Shown piece after piece: positions 56,426-64,000 of a DNA stretch of 64,000 nucleotides. Position numbers and translations under genes: made by a program. Under the pieces are notes generated by a model. That model had not been told where the DNA came from. It saw only the letters and a list, made by a program, of their open reading frames with translations, and ran no database searches. Source of the DNA: Actinomycetota bacterium (GTDB taxonomy: Bacteria; Actinomycetota; Aquicultoria; Subteraquimicrobiales; Subteraquimicrobiaceae); contig JASEGB010000006.1 of NCBI GenBank assembly GCA_030018275.1, positions 1-64,000 of the forward strand, read 5' to 3'. How positions within the stretch are numbered: position 1 is the stretch's first letter; each line of letters starts with the position of its first letter.

Positions 56426-56644
56426 CCCAAATTCAAAATTTAAAAACCAAAATGCAAAATGACAAAGTAAAATTCAAAAAGGAATTCAAGGAGAGAGTTT
56501 ACCGCTTTATTTTGAAGCAGGTTCTGGCTAGCACTTTTGAGAGATGTAATTTTGATTTTTGATCTTTGCATTTTAAATTTCGTATAGGAAAACTCTGGTG
56601 GAGAATTTGCCAGCCCAGGTCAATTGCGAGAGGGGTGTGGGAAT
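56426..56644. repeat. rnfG-rnfE spacer made of AT-rich dispersed repeats
   Basis: Two blocks: AAAATTCAAAATT-like words at 56430-56480 and the 35-bp word at 56545-56579, identical to 48608-48642. It interrupts an otherwise tight operon; no promoter is evident. Confidence 0.65.
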
Positions 56645-57256
56645 ATGAATCAAGTTTGGCACGATTTTAAGAGCGGTATCGTCGCCGAAAATCCCCTCTT
56701 GCGATTGATGATCGGTTTGTGCTCAGCCCTAGCCGTGTCCACGCGTGTGGAATATGGTATCTTCATGGGCATCGCAGCGAGCTTTGTGCTTTTTTCCTCG
56801 AATATCATCATCTCCGCCATTCGGAGATGGACGGCCGATCAGATAAGGATTCCCATATTCATTACGGTAATCGCCTCCTTTGTGACCATCGTCGATCTAG
56901 TCATGAGAGCCTATTTTTATCCTGTATATAAAGTATTAGGAGTGTGGATACCTTTAATCGTAGTCAATTGCATCATTTTGGGGCGAGCCGAAGCCTTTGC
57001 CTACAAACATAGCATCATTCGCTCCGCTGCCGATGGACTGGGGATGGGCGCGGGCTACACGCTAGTGCTCCTGGTAATGGGCTTCATCAGGGAGTTATCG
57101 GGCACGGGCAAGATTATACTCTTCGGGCAGATCTTGGTGAATTTGGGCGCTGGCTTTGAGCCTCCATCCATCATGATTCTGTTCCCGGGAGCCTTTTTGA
57201 CCTTCGGTTTTCTCATGGCATTGCTCAATATCGTGCAAAGTAGGGGGAGAAGCTAA
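56645..57256 (+). CDS. rnfE: Rnf complex subunit E
   Basis: Six-helix membrane subunit related to RnfA. FKSGIVAENPLLRLMIGLCS and PLIVVNCIILGRAEAFA, the latter with a conserved cysteine at the membrane iron-sulfur site, are diagnostic. I start at ATG 56645 (GAGAGGGG upstream) rather than 56624. 203 residues. Its stop overlaps the rnfA start by one base. Confidence 0.95.
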   Translation: MNQVWHDFKSGIVAENPLLRLMIGLCSALAVSTRVEYGIFMGIAASFVLFSSNIIISAIRRWTADQIRIPIFITVIASFVTIVDLVMRAYFYPVYKVLGVWIPLIVVNCIILGRAEAFAYKHSIIRSAADGLGMGAGYTLVLLVMGFIRELSGTGKIILFGQILVNLGAGFEPPSIMILFPGAFLTFGFLMALLNIVQSRGRS

Positions 57257-57876
57257 TGGGCGAAGCGCAACGTCTATTCTTTCTATTCTTAGGAGCCTTA
57301 CTCATTTACAACATCCTACTCATCCGCTTCATCGCTCTGTGCTCCTTTTTCGGGGTCTCAACCCGGATGACCACATCCATCGGGATGGGGTTGGCAGTTA
57401 TCTTCGTGATGACCATGGCAAGTGCGGTGAGCTGGGTTGTCTGGAATTATGTTTTGGTCCCCCTTCACGTGGGCGAGTTCCTGTATATTCCAGCTTTCAT
57501 TTTGGTCATCGCCAGTTTGGTCCAGTTTGAGGAGATGGTCATAAGGAAGATAAGCCCCGCGCTCTTTCGAGCCATGGGGATTTATCTTCCCCTGATCACC
57601 ACCAATTGTGCCGTTTTGGCTGCGGCGACGGAGAGCGTAAAACCCGGATTTCTGAAATTACATATCCCCTACGGGTTTTCCTTTATTGAATCCATCATTT
57701 ATACTTTGGGTGTCGCCCTTGGTTATACCATTGTCATCATAATGTTCACGGCGATTAGGGAGAGAATCGAGGGAGCGCCGATTCCATCCTCCTTTAGAGG
57801 CTTTCCCATCGCCTTCATTGTAGCTGCCCTGATGTCCCTGGCTTTCATGGGATTTGCGGGATTGTTTGGATTGTAA
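57256..57876 (+). CDS. rnfA: Rnf complex subunit A
   Basis: Six-helix membrane subunit, 206 residues. YNILLIRFIALCSFFGVST and PLITTNCAVLAAATES contain the two cysteines that in homologues bind a cluster shared with RnfE. It follows rnfE directly. Confidence 0.96.
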   Translation: MGEAQRLFFLFLGALLIYNILLIRFIALCSFFGVSTRMTTSIGMGLAVIFVMTMASAVSWVVWNYVLVPLHVGEFLYIPAFILVIASLVQFEEMVIRKISPALFRAMGIYLPLITTNCAVLAAATESVKPGFLKLHIPYGFSFIESIIYTLGVALGYTIVIIMFTAIRERIEGAPIPSSFRGFPIAFIVAALMSLAFMGFAGLFGL

Positions 57877-57996
57877 AATGCAGAAACAAACCGTAGAAAC
57901 AGACCTTTAGGTCTGTTAGGGTAACAGTTAAAGACCTGTTTGTACAATACATTATTTTGCCATACCCAATAAATAGAAATTTGGGGAGAAGAGACA
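57877..57996. repeat. rnfA-rnfB spacer with hairpin
   Basis: AACAGACC (57898-57905), TTTA, GGTCTGTT (57910-57917) is a perfect 8-bp stem. No T-run follows, so it is not a standard terminator. It could tune expression of rnfB or be a dispersed palindrome. Confidence 0.55.
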
Positions 57997-58803
57997 ATGG
58001 AAATTATCTTAAAGGCAGCCCTTTCCATGGCCGGATTGGGATTGGGGCTGGGAATTATACTGGGTATAGCTCACAAGAAATTCGCTGTGGAAGTTGACCC
58101 AAATGTTGAAAAGATACTGGATGTTTTACCCGGAGCGAACTGCGGAGCCTGTGGTTACGCGGGATGCGAGGGGGCAGCGGAAGCCATAGCCAAAGGAGAG
58201 GCTCCCGTTGAAGCCTGTGTCGCCGGTGGACACGAGATTGCAGAGCAGGTAGCTCACATCCTGGGGAAGGATGTACAAAGGAAGCACAAGCCCACAGTAT
58301 CGCTCGTTCATTGCAAAGGCGGCAAATCGAAGGTCTCCCATCGTTATAGATATGATGGTATTCCCAGCTGCAACATGGCCCAGCAAGTGGCTTCAGGACC
58401 CCTAATGTGTTCCTATGGCTGTCTCGGATTCGGCGATTGCGTGGAGGCTTGTCCCTTCGATGCCCTATCTTTGGATGGGAATTCGATGCCCCAGGTGGAT
58501 GTGGACAAATGCACGGGATGCGGGCTCTGTGCCAAAACATGCCCCAGAGATATCATTTCCTTGGTACCCAAGGATGTTCCAGTAATTGTATTTTGCAATT
58601 CGAAGGATAAACCGAGAATCAAGCGAAATATCTGCACCGTGAGTTGTATCGGCTGTAAGGCTTGCGAGAAGGTCTGCGAGGTTGATGCCGTGGTAGTCCA
58701 GAATAATTTGGCCGTTGTGAATTACGAAGAGTGCAACGGTTGTGGAAAATGTGTCGAAAAATGTCCCAGAGGTTGCCTCAATTTTCTTAAGCTTAAAGCT
58801 TAA
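57997..58803 (+). CDS. rnfB: Rnf complex subunit B
   Basis: Ferredoxin-type electron entry subunit, 268 residues. A single N-terminal membrane helix, the cluster motif LPGANCGACGYAGCEG, then four ferredoxin-like cysteine sets (CSYGCLGFGDCVEACPF, CTGCGLCAKTCPR, CIGCKACEKVCEV, CNGCGKCVEKCPR). It completes the C-D-G-E-A-B order found in acetogens and clostridia. Confidence 0.96.
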   Translation: MEIILKAALSMAGLGLGLGIILGIAHKKFAVEVDPNVEKILDVLPGANCGACGYAGCEGAAEAIAKGEAPVEACVAGGHEIAEQVAHILGKDVQRKHKPTVSLVHCKGGKSKVSHRYRYDGIPSCNMAQQVASGPLMCSYGCLGFGDCVEACPFDALSLDGNSMPQVDVDKCTGCGLCAKTCPRDIISLVPKDVPVIVFCNSKDKPRIKRNICTVSCIGCKACEKVCEVDAVVVQNNLAVVNYEECNGCGKCVEKCPRGCLNFLKLKA

Positions 58804-58927
58804 GCAGCTGAGCGCCTCTCAGAATTCATAGCTTCTAATCGGGCACAGGCAAGAACTCCCTCACTTGAATCACTCATATCATGGGTGTTAAACTTATGCT
58901 AACTTTGAAGCAGGTAAGGGGAAATCG

Positions 58928-59302
58928 ATGCTTACCCGCTACGATAAAGCATTGATTTATTTTTTGCTCCTTTTGGCATCTTTGACCTTCGTGGTGAGCG
59001 TGAATTTTGCCAATATTGGAAGAGCTGCAGAATTCGCCATCTCGGCTTGTGGTCGTGAGGTGGGACACTATTCTTTATATCAAAGCCGAAAGGTCAAGGT
59101 TCAAGGATGCCTGGGGACAAGCGTGGTCGAGATTTCAGGGAGCAGAGTTCGGATACTCTCTTCCCCGTGTCCCAGGAAGGAATGCATGGCACGGGGGTGG
59201 ATAAGCAAACCGGGTGAGGTCATCGTCTGTGCACCCAACGAGGTTGTCGTGAAAATCGTGGGAAGCGATGAGGGGAAACCGATCGATGCCGTATCAAAAT
59301 AG
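58928..59302 (+). CDS. NusG domain II-like extracytoplasmic protein
   Basis: 124 residues. One N-terminal membrane helix (about 8-26), then a small beta-rich domain with KVKVQGCLGTSVVEIS, SSPCPRKECMARGWI and PGEVIVCAPNEVVVKI, the NusG-II/DUF pattern with three cysteines. In many anaerobes this gene and the next follow rnf genes. Function unknown; a partner role in flavin or quinone supply has been guessed from context only. It overlaps the next frame. Confidence 0.8.
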   Translation: MLTRYDKALIYFLLLLASLTFVVSVNFANIGRAAEFAISACGREVGHYSLYQSRKVKVQGCLGTSVVEISGSRVRILSSPCPRKECMARGWISKPGEVIVCAPNEVVVKIVGSDEGKPIDAVSK

Positions 59303-59852
59303 GGCGAAAGAAGTTTTAACCGCGGATTCGGTGGAGATATGCACTCGAAGGTTGGTGCTACTATCCCTCTTTTTGGCCTTGGGCATCGTTCTCTATGTGG
59401 TCGAAACGCTTTTTCTTCCCCCCTTTCCCCTACCCGGTGCCAAGCTTGGCCTAACGAATGTGGTCACACTGGTGCTCCTCATTTTTTATTCTTGGCGCGA
59501 ATGTTTATACAATGTTTTAGCCCGCACCATTTTGGGCTCTTTAATTGTGGGAACCTTTCTTACCCCAGCATTTTATCTCAGTTTTGGCGGTGCATTGATG
59601 AGTACCTTCATCATGATCTTTATTTTCAACAGGTTTTATGGGAAATTTAGCTTGGTTGGGGTGAGTCTCACCGGATCGACCACCCACAATATGGTACAAT
59701 TAACCCTCGCCGGTGCTTTAATTGCCCATCATTGGGGTGTTTTATTTCAGGCCCCATTTTTGATACTGATCGCCATACCGGCGGGAGCTTTCAATGGAAT
59801 CATCGCTACATACCTGGTGAAAAGATTGTCCGCTGGGAACATGATTTTGTGA
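59286..59852 (+). CDS. Gx transporter family protein (heptaprenyl diphosphate synthase component I-like)
   Basis: Five-helix membrane protein of about 188 residues. LFLPPFPLPGAKLGLTNVVTL and GSTTHNMVQLTLA are family hallmarks. Despite the old name it is an ECF-S-like membrane protein, not an enzyme. ATG 59286 has AGGGGAAA upstream; ATG 59268 is also in frame. It overlaps the NusG-II gene by 17 bases, so the two are coupled. Confidence 0.85.
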   Translation: MPYQNRAKEVLTADSVEICTRRLVLLSLFLALGIVLYVVETLFLPPFPLPGAKLGLTNVVTLVLLIFYSWRECLYNVLARTILGSLIVGTFLTPAFYLSFGGALMSTFIMIFIFNRFYGKFSLVGVSLTGSTTHNMVQLTLAGALIAHHWGVLFQAPFLILIAIPAGAFNGIIATYLVKRLSAGNMIL

Positions 59853-59859
59853 GGAAGAG

Positions 59860-60555
59860 TTGAGTAAGTTAAGATATCACCTTACAATCAAAGAATTGCC
59901 CCCCGAGGTCAGACCAAGGGAGAGGCTCTTTCGCTCCAGCGCAAGTAGTCTCTCAAATATAGAGCTTTTGGCGATCATCATCGGGACTGGCAGCAAGGGG
60001 CAGACAGCCCTTCAACTCAGCCAAAGGATTTTAAGTGACTTCGAAAGCTTGGGGAATTTAAGTGGCGCCAGTTTGGAGGAACTTTCGAAGATAGATGGGG
60101 TAGGCCTTGCCAAGGCGGCAAAGGTTTTAGCCTCCCTCGAGTTGGGAAAGAGATTGGTGCTAGCTTTACCGTTCAAAAGGGTGCTGATCTCCACTCCCGA
60201 GGATGTGGTGGATTTGCTCATGCCCGATATGCGTTACTTGGATAAAGAACACTTCAAGGCGTTGATACTGAACACCAAAAATGAGATCCTAAGGATCGTC
60301 GATATTTCCATAGGGAGCCTCAATTCATCCATCGTCCATCCTCGTGAGTTATTTAAGACCGCCATTAAGCACAGTGGTTCAGCTCTGATCGTGGTCCACA
60401 ATCATCCAAGCGGAGACGCGTCTCCAAGTTCCGAAGACATTGCCCTCACGAAGCGGTTGGTCAAATCGGGTGAGATTTTGGGAATTGATGTGCTGGACCA
60501 CATAATTCTCGGAGATGGAAGATTTACCAGCTTTAAAGAGCGAGGATTGCTATAA
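59860..60555 (+). CDS. radC: RadC-like JAB-domain protein
   Basis: 231 residues: an N-terminal helix-hairpin-helix (KIDGVGLAKAAKVLASLE) and a C-terminal JAB/MPN metalloprotease-like domain with VVHNHPSGDASPSSED. The family was once linked to DNA repair but its biochemical role is unsettled. The radC-mreB-mreC-mreD order is widespread in Gram-positives and proteobacteria. TTG start. Confidence 0.95.
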   Translation: MSKLRYHLTIKELPPEVRPRERLFRSSASSLSNIELLAIIIGTGSKGQTALQLSQRILSDFESLGNLSGASLEELSKIDGVGLAKAAKVLASLELGKRLVLALPFKRVLISTPEDVVDLLMPDMRYLDKEHFKALILNTKNEILRIVDISIGSLNSSIVHPRELFKTAIKHSGSALIVVHNHPSGDASPSSEDIALTKRLVKSGEILGIDVLDHIILGDGRFTSFKERGLL

Positions 60556-60589
60556 TTAATAAGGATGGTGGGAAAGGGGAATAAGGGAA

Positions 60590-61621
60590 ATGTTTGATTT
60601 CCTCATAGGTCCTTTCGGAAGGGATATGGCGGTTGATCTGGGGACGGCGAATACCAAGGTTCATGTGAAGGGACGAGGACTCGTTCTCATGGAGCCTTCA
60701 GTGGTGGCCATAGAAAAGGACGCTGGCAGGATTCTCGCCGTGGGCTCGGAAGCAAAGAGGATGTTGGGAAGGACACCCGGCAACATCGTTGCCATAAGAC
60801 CGCTCAAGGACGGAGTCATTGCCGACTTCGATGTGACCGAAAGCATGCTCCGGTATTTCATCCAGAGAGTCCATAAGCGCAGGTTTGCGGTGCGACCCAA
60901 GGTGGTGGTTTGCGTGCCCTCCGGGGTCACGGAGGTGGAAAAGCGCGCCGTTTTTGAAGCGACCATTCAGGCGGGCGCTAGAGCCGCATATCTGATCGAA
61001 GAGCCGATGGCTGCAGCCATCGGTGCGGGTCTTCCTATACAGGACCCCACGGGGAATATGGTCGTGGATATCGGCGGGGGGACCACCGAAGTGGCTGTGA
61101 TCTCTCTGGGAGGGATCGTATGCAGCGAGTCCATCCGCGTGGGCGGCGACGAGTGCGACGAGACGATCATCGCCCATGTCAAGAGGGAATATAATGTGAT
61201 GATAGGAGAAAGAACCGCCGAAGAGATCAAGATAGAAATCGGCTCGGCTTATCCGCTTCCCGAAGAGGAGGATGTGGAGGTCCGTGGTCGAGATATATTG
61301 ACCGGCCTCCCCAAGAATATCATCCTCTCCTCCGAGGAAATTCGAGCGGCTATGGAGGAACCCATTGGTGCCTTAGTTTTAGCCATCAAAAGCACTTTGG
61401 AAAAAACCCCTCCCGAGCTTTCCAGCGATGTCATGGACAGAGGAATAGTCCTCACCGGTGGAGGCGCCCTCCTCAGGGGAGTGGATGAAAGATTAAGACA
61501 AGAGACGGGCATGCCCGTGCACATCACCGAGAATCCTCTTACCTGCGTGGTGATCGGATCTGGAAAGGCTCTGGAAGAGATAAACGTATTAAAGAAGGTA
61601 CTCATCGGTTCGCAACGCTGA
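60590..61621 (+). CDS. mreB: Rod shape-determining protein MreB
   Basis: Bacterial actin guiding cell-wall synthesis. Nucleotide-binding blocks are [50 protein letters not shown] and [16 protein letters not shown]. 343 residues, normal. Its presence indicates a rod-shaped cell. Confidence 0.98.
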   Translation: MFDFLIGPFGRDMAVDLGTANTKVHVKGRGLVLMEPSVVAIEKDAGRILAVGSEAKRMLGRTPGNIVAIRPLKDGVIADFDVTESMLRYFIQRVHKRRFAVRPKVVVCVPSGVTEVEKRAVFEATIQAGARAAYLIEEPMAAAIGAGLPIQDPTGNMVVDIGGGTTEVAVISLGGIVCSESIRVGGDECDETIIAHVKREYNVMIGERTAEEIKIEIGSAYPLPEEEDVEVRGRDILTGLPKNIILSSEEIRAAMEEPIGALVLAIKSTLEKTPPELSSDVMDRGIVLTGGGALLRGVDERLRQETGMPVHITENPLTCVVIGSGKALEEINVLKKVLIGSQR

Positions 61622-61721
61622 AGCGGTGATAGAGATCGTCGCAGGACAAGCCGCATGTCTTAAGACCCTTTGACATGCATCCTAAAGTCGTGCGACTTAA
61701 ATTTTTGAGGGAGGGGTATCC
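61622..61721. other. mreB-mreC spacer with weak hairpin
   Basis: AAGTC (61685-61689), GTGC, GACTT (61694-61698), then AAATTTTT, a weak attenuator-like structure. No gene. Confidence 0.35.
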
Positions 61722-62570
61722 TTGTACCTTCGCTGGAGACGTGATCGGATAATTCTCGCGGCTTTAATAATGATGAGCATAGTAATCCTTACCCTTCACT
61801 TTAAGGAAAGCGAGGAAGGCTTGGTTCATAGGGTTCAGAGGATAACGGTGGGTCTCATGGCCCCCCTTCAAGCTGGGGTCTCCAGGATGGTGGATCCCTT
61901 CCGACATGGCATCCATTTCCTCGCGGAGATTCGCGATCTTAAGCGGGAAAATGAGAGACTGAAAAGGGAGGTGGCGGAACTCAAGAGGGATTTGATTTCG
62001 CTCAAAGTGGTAGCCAAGGAAAATCAACGCCTCCGAAGGCTCATTGGGTTTAAGGAGAAAACCACTTTTGAGGTTCTTCCGGCACGGATCATCGGAAAAT
62101 CTCCCACCGGTTGGCAGGCGATCATCATTTTGGATAAGGGATCTGCGGATGGAGTGAGGAAATACATGCCCGTGGTGGTCGATGAGGGTTTAGTGGGTCA
62201 GGTGGTCGATGTCTCCTCCCATGCCGCACAAATCCAACTAATAACCGATCCCAAAAGCGGTGTTTCTTGCCAAATCTTGAGCACGGGTGAGCGTGGAATC
62301 TTACAGGGCGAGACAGGTGGGGAGCTAAAGCTGAACTTTATCCCTAAGGATTCCAAGGTGAGGAAGGCGGATGCGGTTATAACATCGGGATTGGGAGGCG
62401 TTTTCCCTCCCGGAATTTTTGTGGGCACAGTAAGTGAGATTAAGGTCAATCCCTATGGGCTATATAAAGAGGTCAAGGTGAAATCTTCCGTGGATTTCTC
62501 GAAGTTGGAGGAAGTTTTAATCATCACCAGTCCTCCACCAAAAACGTCCTTTCCCACGGAGGAAGGTTAA
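61722..62570 (+). CDS. mreC: Cell shape-determining protein MreC
   Basis: 282 residues: an N-terminal membrane helix (about 10-28), a coiled coil (about 70-108, LKRENERLKREVAELKRDL), then the periplasmic beta domains (ARIIGKSPTGWQAIIILDKG, GLVGQVVDVSSHAAQIQLIT, GLGGVFPPGIFVG). TTG start after GAGGGAGGGG. It scaffolds the elongation machinery outside the membrane. Confidence 0.96.
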   Translation: MYLRWRRDRIILAALIMMSIVILTLHFKESEEGLVHRVQRITVGLMAPLQAGVSRMVDPFRHGIHFLAEIRDLKRENERLKREVAELKRDLISLKVVAKENQRLRRLIGFKEKTTFEVLPARIIGKSPTGWQAIIILDKGSADGVRKYMPVVVDEGLVGQVVDVSSHAAQIQLITDPKSGVSCQILSTGERGILQGETGGELKLNFIPKDSKVRKADAVITSGLGGVFPPGIFVGTVSEIKVNPYGLYKEVKVKSSVDFSKLEEVLIITSPPPKTSFPTEEG

Positions 62571-62572
62571 AT

Positions 62573-63052
62573 ATGCCCTCCTATCTTTTGGGTTTTTTGG
62601 TCTTGTTGGCCGCGTTCATCCTACAAACGACGATTGCTCCGCATATAGATATTAGGGGTGTTCAACCGGATTTTATCCTCATCGTGGTGGTCACTTGCGC
62701 CTTCATAGAGGGTCCCGCGATAGGTTCAGTAGCGGGTTTTTTTGGAGGCTTGTTACATGATCTGGTTTTAACCCAGATCGTGGGGATTCATGCCCTGTGT
62801 AAAACCATTGTGGGCTACGTCGCTGGCTTGGTGGAGAGAACCATCTTCGCCGAAAGCATCTTCTTACCCATGGCTGCCATCTTCCTGGCTTCGCTATTGA
62901 ATCAACTGATTTATGCTGTAGTCATCTTTTTGTTAGGCTATGAGGTTCCATTTCTAATGGTATTGATGACCATAGTTATTCCCTCTGCCTTTTATAACAG
63001 CTTGCTCACGCCCCTTGTTTATCCGGTGGTTTGCAGATTGGCGACTCCTTAA
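62573..63052 (+). CDS. mreD: Rod shape-determining protein MreD
   Basis: 159-residue membrane protein with about five helices. LQTTIAPHIDIRGVQPDFIL, IEGPAIGSVAGFFGGLLHDL and GIHALCKTIVGYVAGL are typical. It starts 2 bases after mreC. The usual downstream pbp2 and rodA genes are not here. Confidence 0.93.
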   Translation: MPSYLLGFLVLLAAFILQTTIAPHIDIRGVQPDFILIVVVTCAFIEGPAIGSVAGFFGGLLHDLVLTQIVGIHALCKTIVGYVAGLVERTIFAESIFLPMAAIFLASLLNQLIYAVVIFLLGYEVPFLMVLMTIVIPSAFYNSLLTPLVYPVVCRLATP

Positions 63053-63165
63053 GAAAAGGTTTTACGTTGTGAAAAGGAAATACTTTTCTATATTTAGGTC
63101 AAAAATACTCCTACATAAAGCTCATAGCTCTGTAGCTCGGAAGCTCGGAACTAATTTATTTGTGC

Positions 63166-63381
63166 CCTAGACATAAATAGAGTGATCTCTAAGAGCCATC
63201 CTTACAGGTGCTAGCTGCTGCCCCGACAAGTCGGGGCTGCGGCTCTCTCAGGGCGAACGCCCTCCATAAGTTCGGGTGGGCCGTTGCCGCTGCTGTTCGA
63301 GCCTTGCTCGCTTAACGGTTCTCTTAAGATGCGCCTTCCAGGATACTCTTATCGAATTATTAAGCGTGAATTATGTCTAGG
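63166..63381. repeat. Structured element with 11-bp terminal inverted repeats (MITE-like candidate)
   Basis: CCTAGACATAA (63166-63176) and TTATGTCTAGG (63371-63381) are perfect complements. Inside are hairpins GCCCCGAC-AA-GTCGGGGC (63220-63237), GGGCG-AA-CGCCC near 63251 and CGAGC-CTT-GCTCG (63298-63310). No coding frame. It fills the 380-base gap between mreD and the next gene. It could be a small non-autonomous mobile element or a structured RNA gene. Confidence 0.5.
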
Positions 63382-63432
63382 CTATAATTTATTTATACCG
63401 TGAACCGGTGAACCACTATAACTTTTGAAATA

Positions 63433-64000
63433 ATGTATAAATTTAGGGTAAAATATCGAAAATCTGGCATTTTAAGATTCCTTTCGCATCTTGAAACCGT
63501 ACGTGCATTTGAAAGGGCGGTGAGGCGAGCAAACCTCCCCTTCACTTTAACCAAGGGCTTTAGCCCCAAACTCAAGATTTCCTGGGGTCCGCCCCTTCCC
63601 GTTGGTTTTAGTAGCTGCGCAGAGTATTCTGATTTCTTCCTCACCGACTACCTGAATCCTGAGAGTATCATTGATTCCTTAAATAAAGCCTTGCCCCATG
63701 ATATTCGTATCTTGGAAGCAAAATATGTTCCGTTACATTCTGCCTCTTTGATGAGCATAATCAATGTAGCCAGCTACAAAACGTTGATCAAAGTTGATCC
63801 CGGTCTGTCCCGCGAGGAGCTCAAGGATGGCATGGATGGGCTTTTGACTCGGGGAAGAATTTCGGTTTTCAAGAAAGATCGCGAAAGAGCAGTGGATTTA
63901 CGGCGATCACTCTTGGATTTTGAGGTTAAAGAAGTTAAAAATGGCGAGGTTACTCTGAGGTTCTCTCTTCAGGTCGGGGGCAAGGAGAGTATCAGAGCGG
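63433..64000 (+). CDS. DUF2344 / radical SAM-linked protein, 5' part
   Basis: The frame stays open to the window edge (189 codons visible). YKFRVKYRKSGILRFLSHLE, RRANLPFTLTKGFSPKLKIS and GPPLPVGFSSCAEYSDFFL are the hallmarks of DUF2344 (TIGR03936), normally encoded after a TIGR03960 radical SAM gene and before RNase G and rplU. Here the radical SAM partner is not upstream; mreD and a repeat element are. Function unknown. Confidence 0.88.
   Translation, partial: MYKFRVKYRKSGILRFLSHLETVRAFERAVRRANLPFTLTKGFSPKLKISWGPPLPVGFSSCAEYSDFFLTDYLNPESIIDSLNKALPHDIRILEAKYVPLHSASLMSIINVASYKTLIKVDPGLSREELKDGMDGLLTRGRISVFKKDRERAVDLRRSLLDFEVKEVKNGEVTLRFSLQVGGKESIRA

Overview
The window is a bacterial replication-origin region followed by about 50 kb of mixed housekeeping and anaerobic energy genes. 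The order dnaA, dnaN, S4-domain gene, recF, dciA (DUF721), gyrB, gyrA is the Gram-positive type. The dciA between recF and gyrB is most familiar from Actinobacteria, and the S4 (YaaA-like) gene is most familiar from Firmicutes. SpoVS, an SLH-anchored surface protein, a complete Rnf complex, Hdr-type genes and strong GGAGG-like ribosome sites point to a strictly anaerobic, possibly thermophilic, deep-branching Actinobacteriota or Firmicutes lineage. This placement is inference.

Layout. 1-10.5 kb: oriC with DnaA boxes on both sides of dnaA, a GHKL-ATPase/HTH fusion, and the replication and gyrase genes. 10.5-16.3 kb: archease and RtcB (RNA repair), endonuclease V, a bifunctional nuclease, tRNA-Ile, SpoVS, a PsiE-like protein and a rubrerythrin fragment. 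16.5-20.6 kb: a 4.0-kb integrated element in tRNA-Ala(TGC), bounded by 45-bp direct repeats, carrying a broken tyrosine integrase and a secreted beta-helix/SLH protein. 20.7-28.8 kb: heme genes (hemE, hemH, a radical SAM protein, hemY), then murI, a QueT-like transporter, a metallo-beta-lactamase-fold protein, rph and the ITPase. 28.8-30.0 kb: seven tRNAs separated by short perfect hairpins. 30.1-33.3 kb: tig-clpP-clpX. 33.5-41.1 kb: a carbamoyltransferase, valS, folC, a zinc-ribbon membrane protein and ndk, plus a 55-residue CxxCH membrane microprotein on the minus strand.

41.3-44.6 kb is a decayed heterodisulfide-reductase cluster: hdrC and hdrB are frameshifted, hdrA is fused by deletion to the tail of mvhD, and an AsrA-like gene is truncated. 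Only an FdhB/FrhB-like iron-sulfur gene is intact. 44.7-53.5 kb holds intact genes that appear to belong together: an orphan GcvH-like lipoyl carrier, a GlcD-like flavoprotein, an HdrD/GlpC-like iron-sulfur protein, an unknown protein, a lipoate ligase fused to DUF116, a geranylgeranyl-reductase-like flavoprotein and two radical SAM proteins. The last four match the parts list of the sLpl(AB)/LipT/LipS1/LipS2 lipoate-assembly route known from sulfur-oxidising Hdr-like (sHdr) systems. I read this as a lipoyl-carrier module next to a ruined Hdr complex.

53.6-59.9 kb: rnfCDGEAB, then a NusG-II-domain protein and a Gx-family membrane protein. 59.9 kb to the end: radC, mreBCD, a structured inverted-repeat element and the start of a DUF2344 gene.

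The clearest genome-wide oddity is a small palindromic sequence inserted inside coding regions. Near-identical copies lie in dnaA, dnaN and the LipT-like gene and are read in three different frames. Other palindromes and intergenic-type repeats lie inside recF, dciA, valS and the LipT-like gene.
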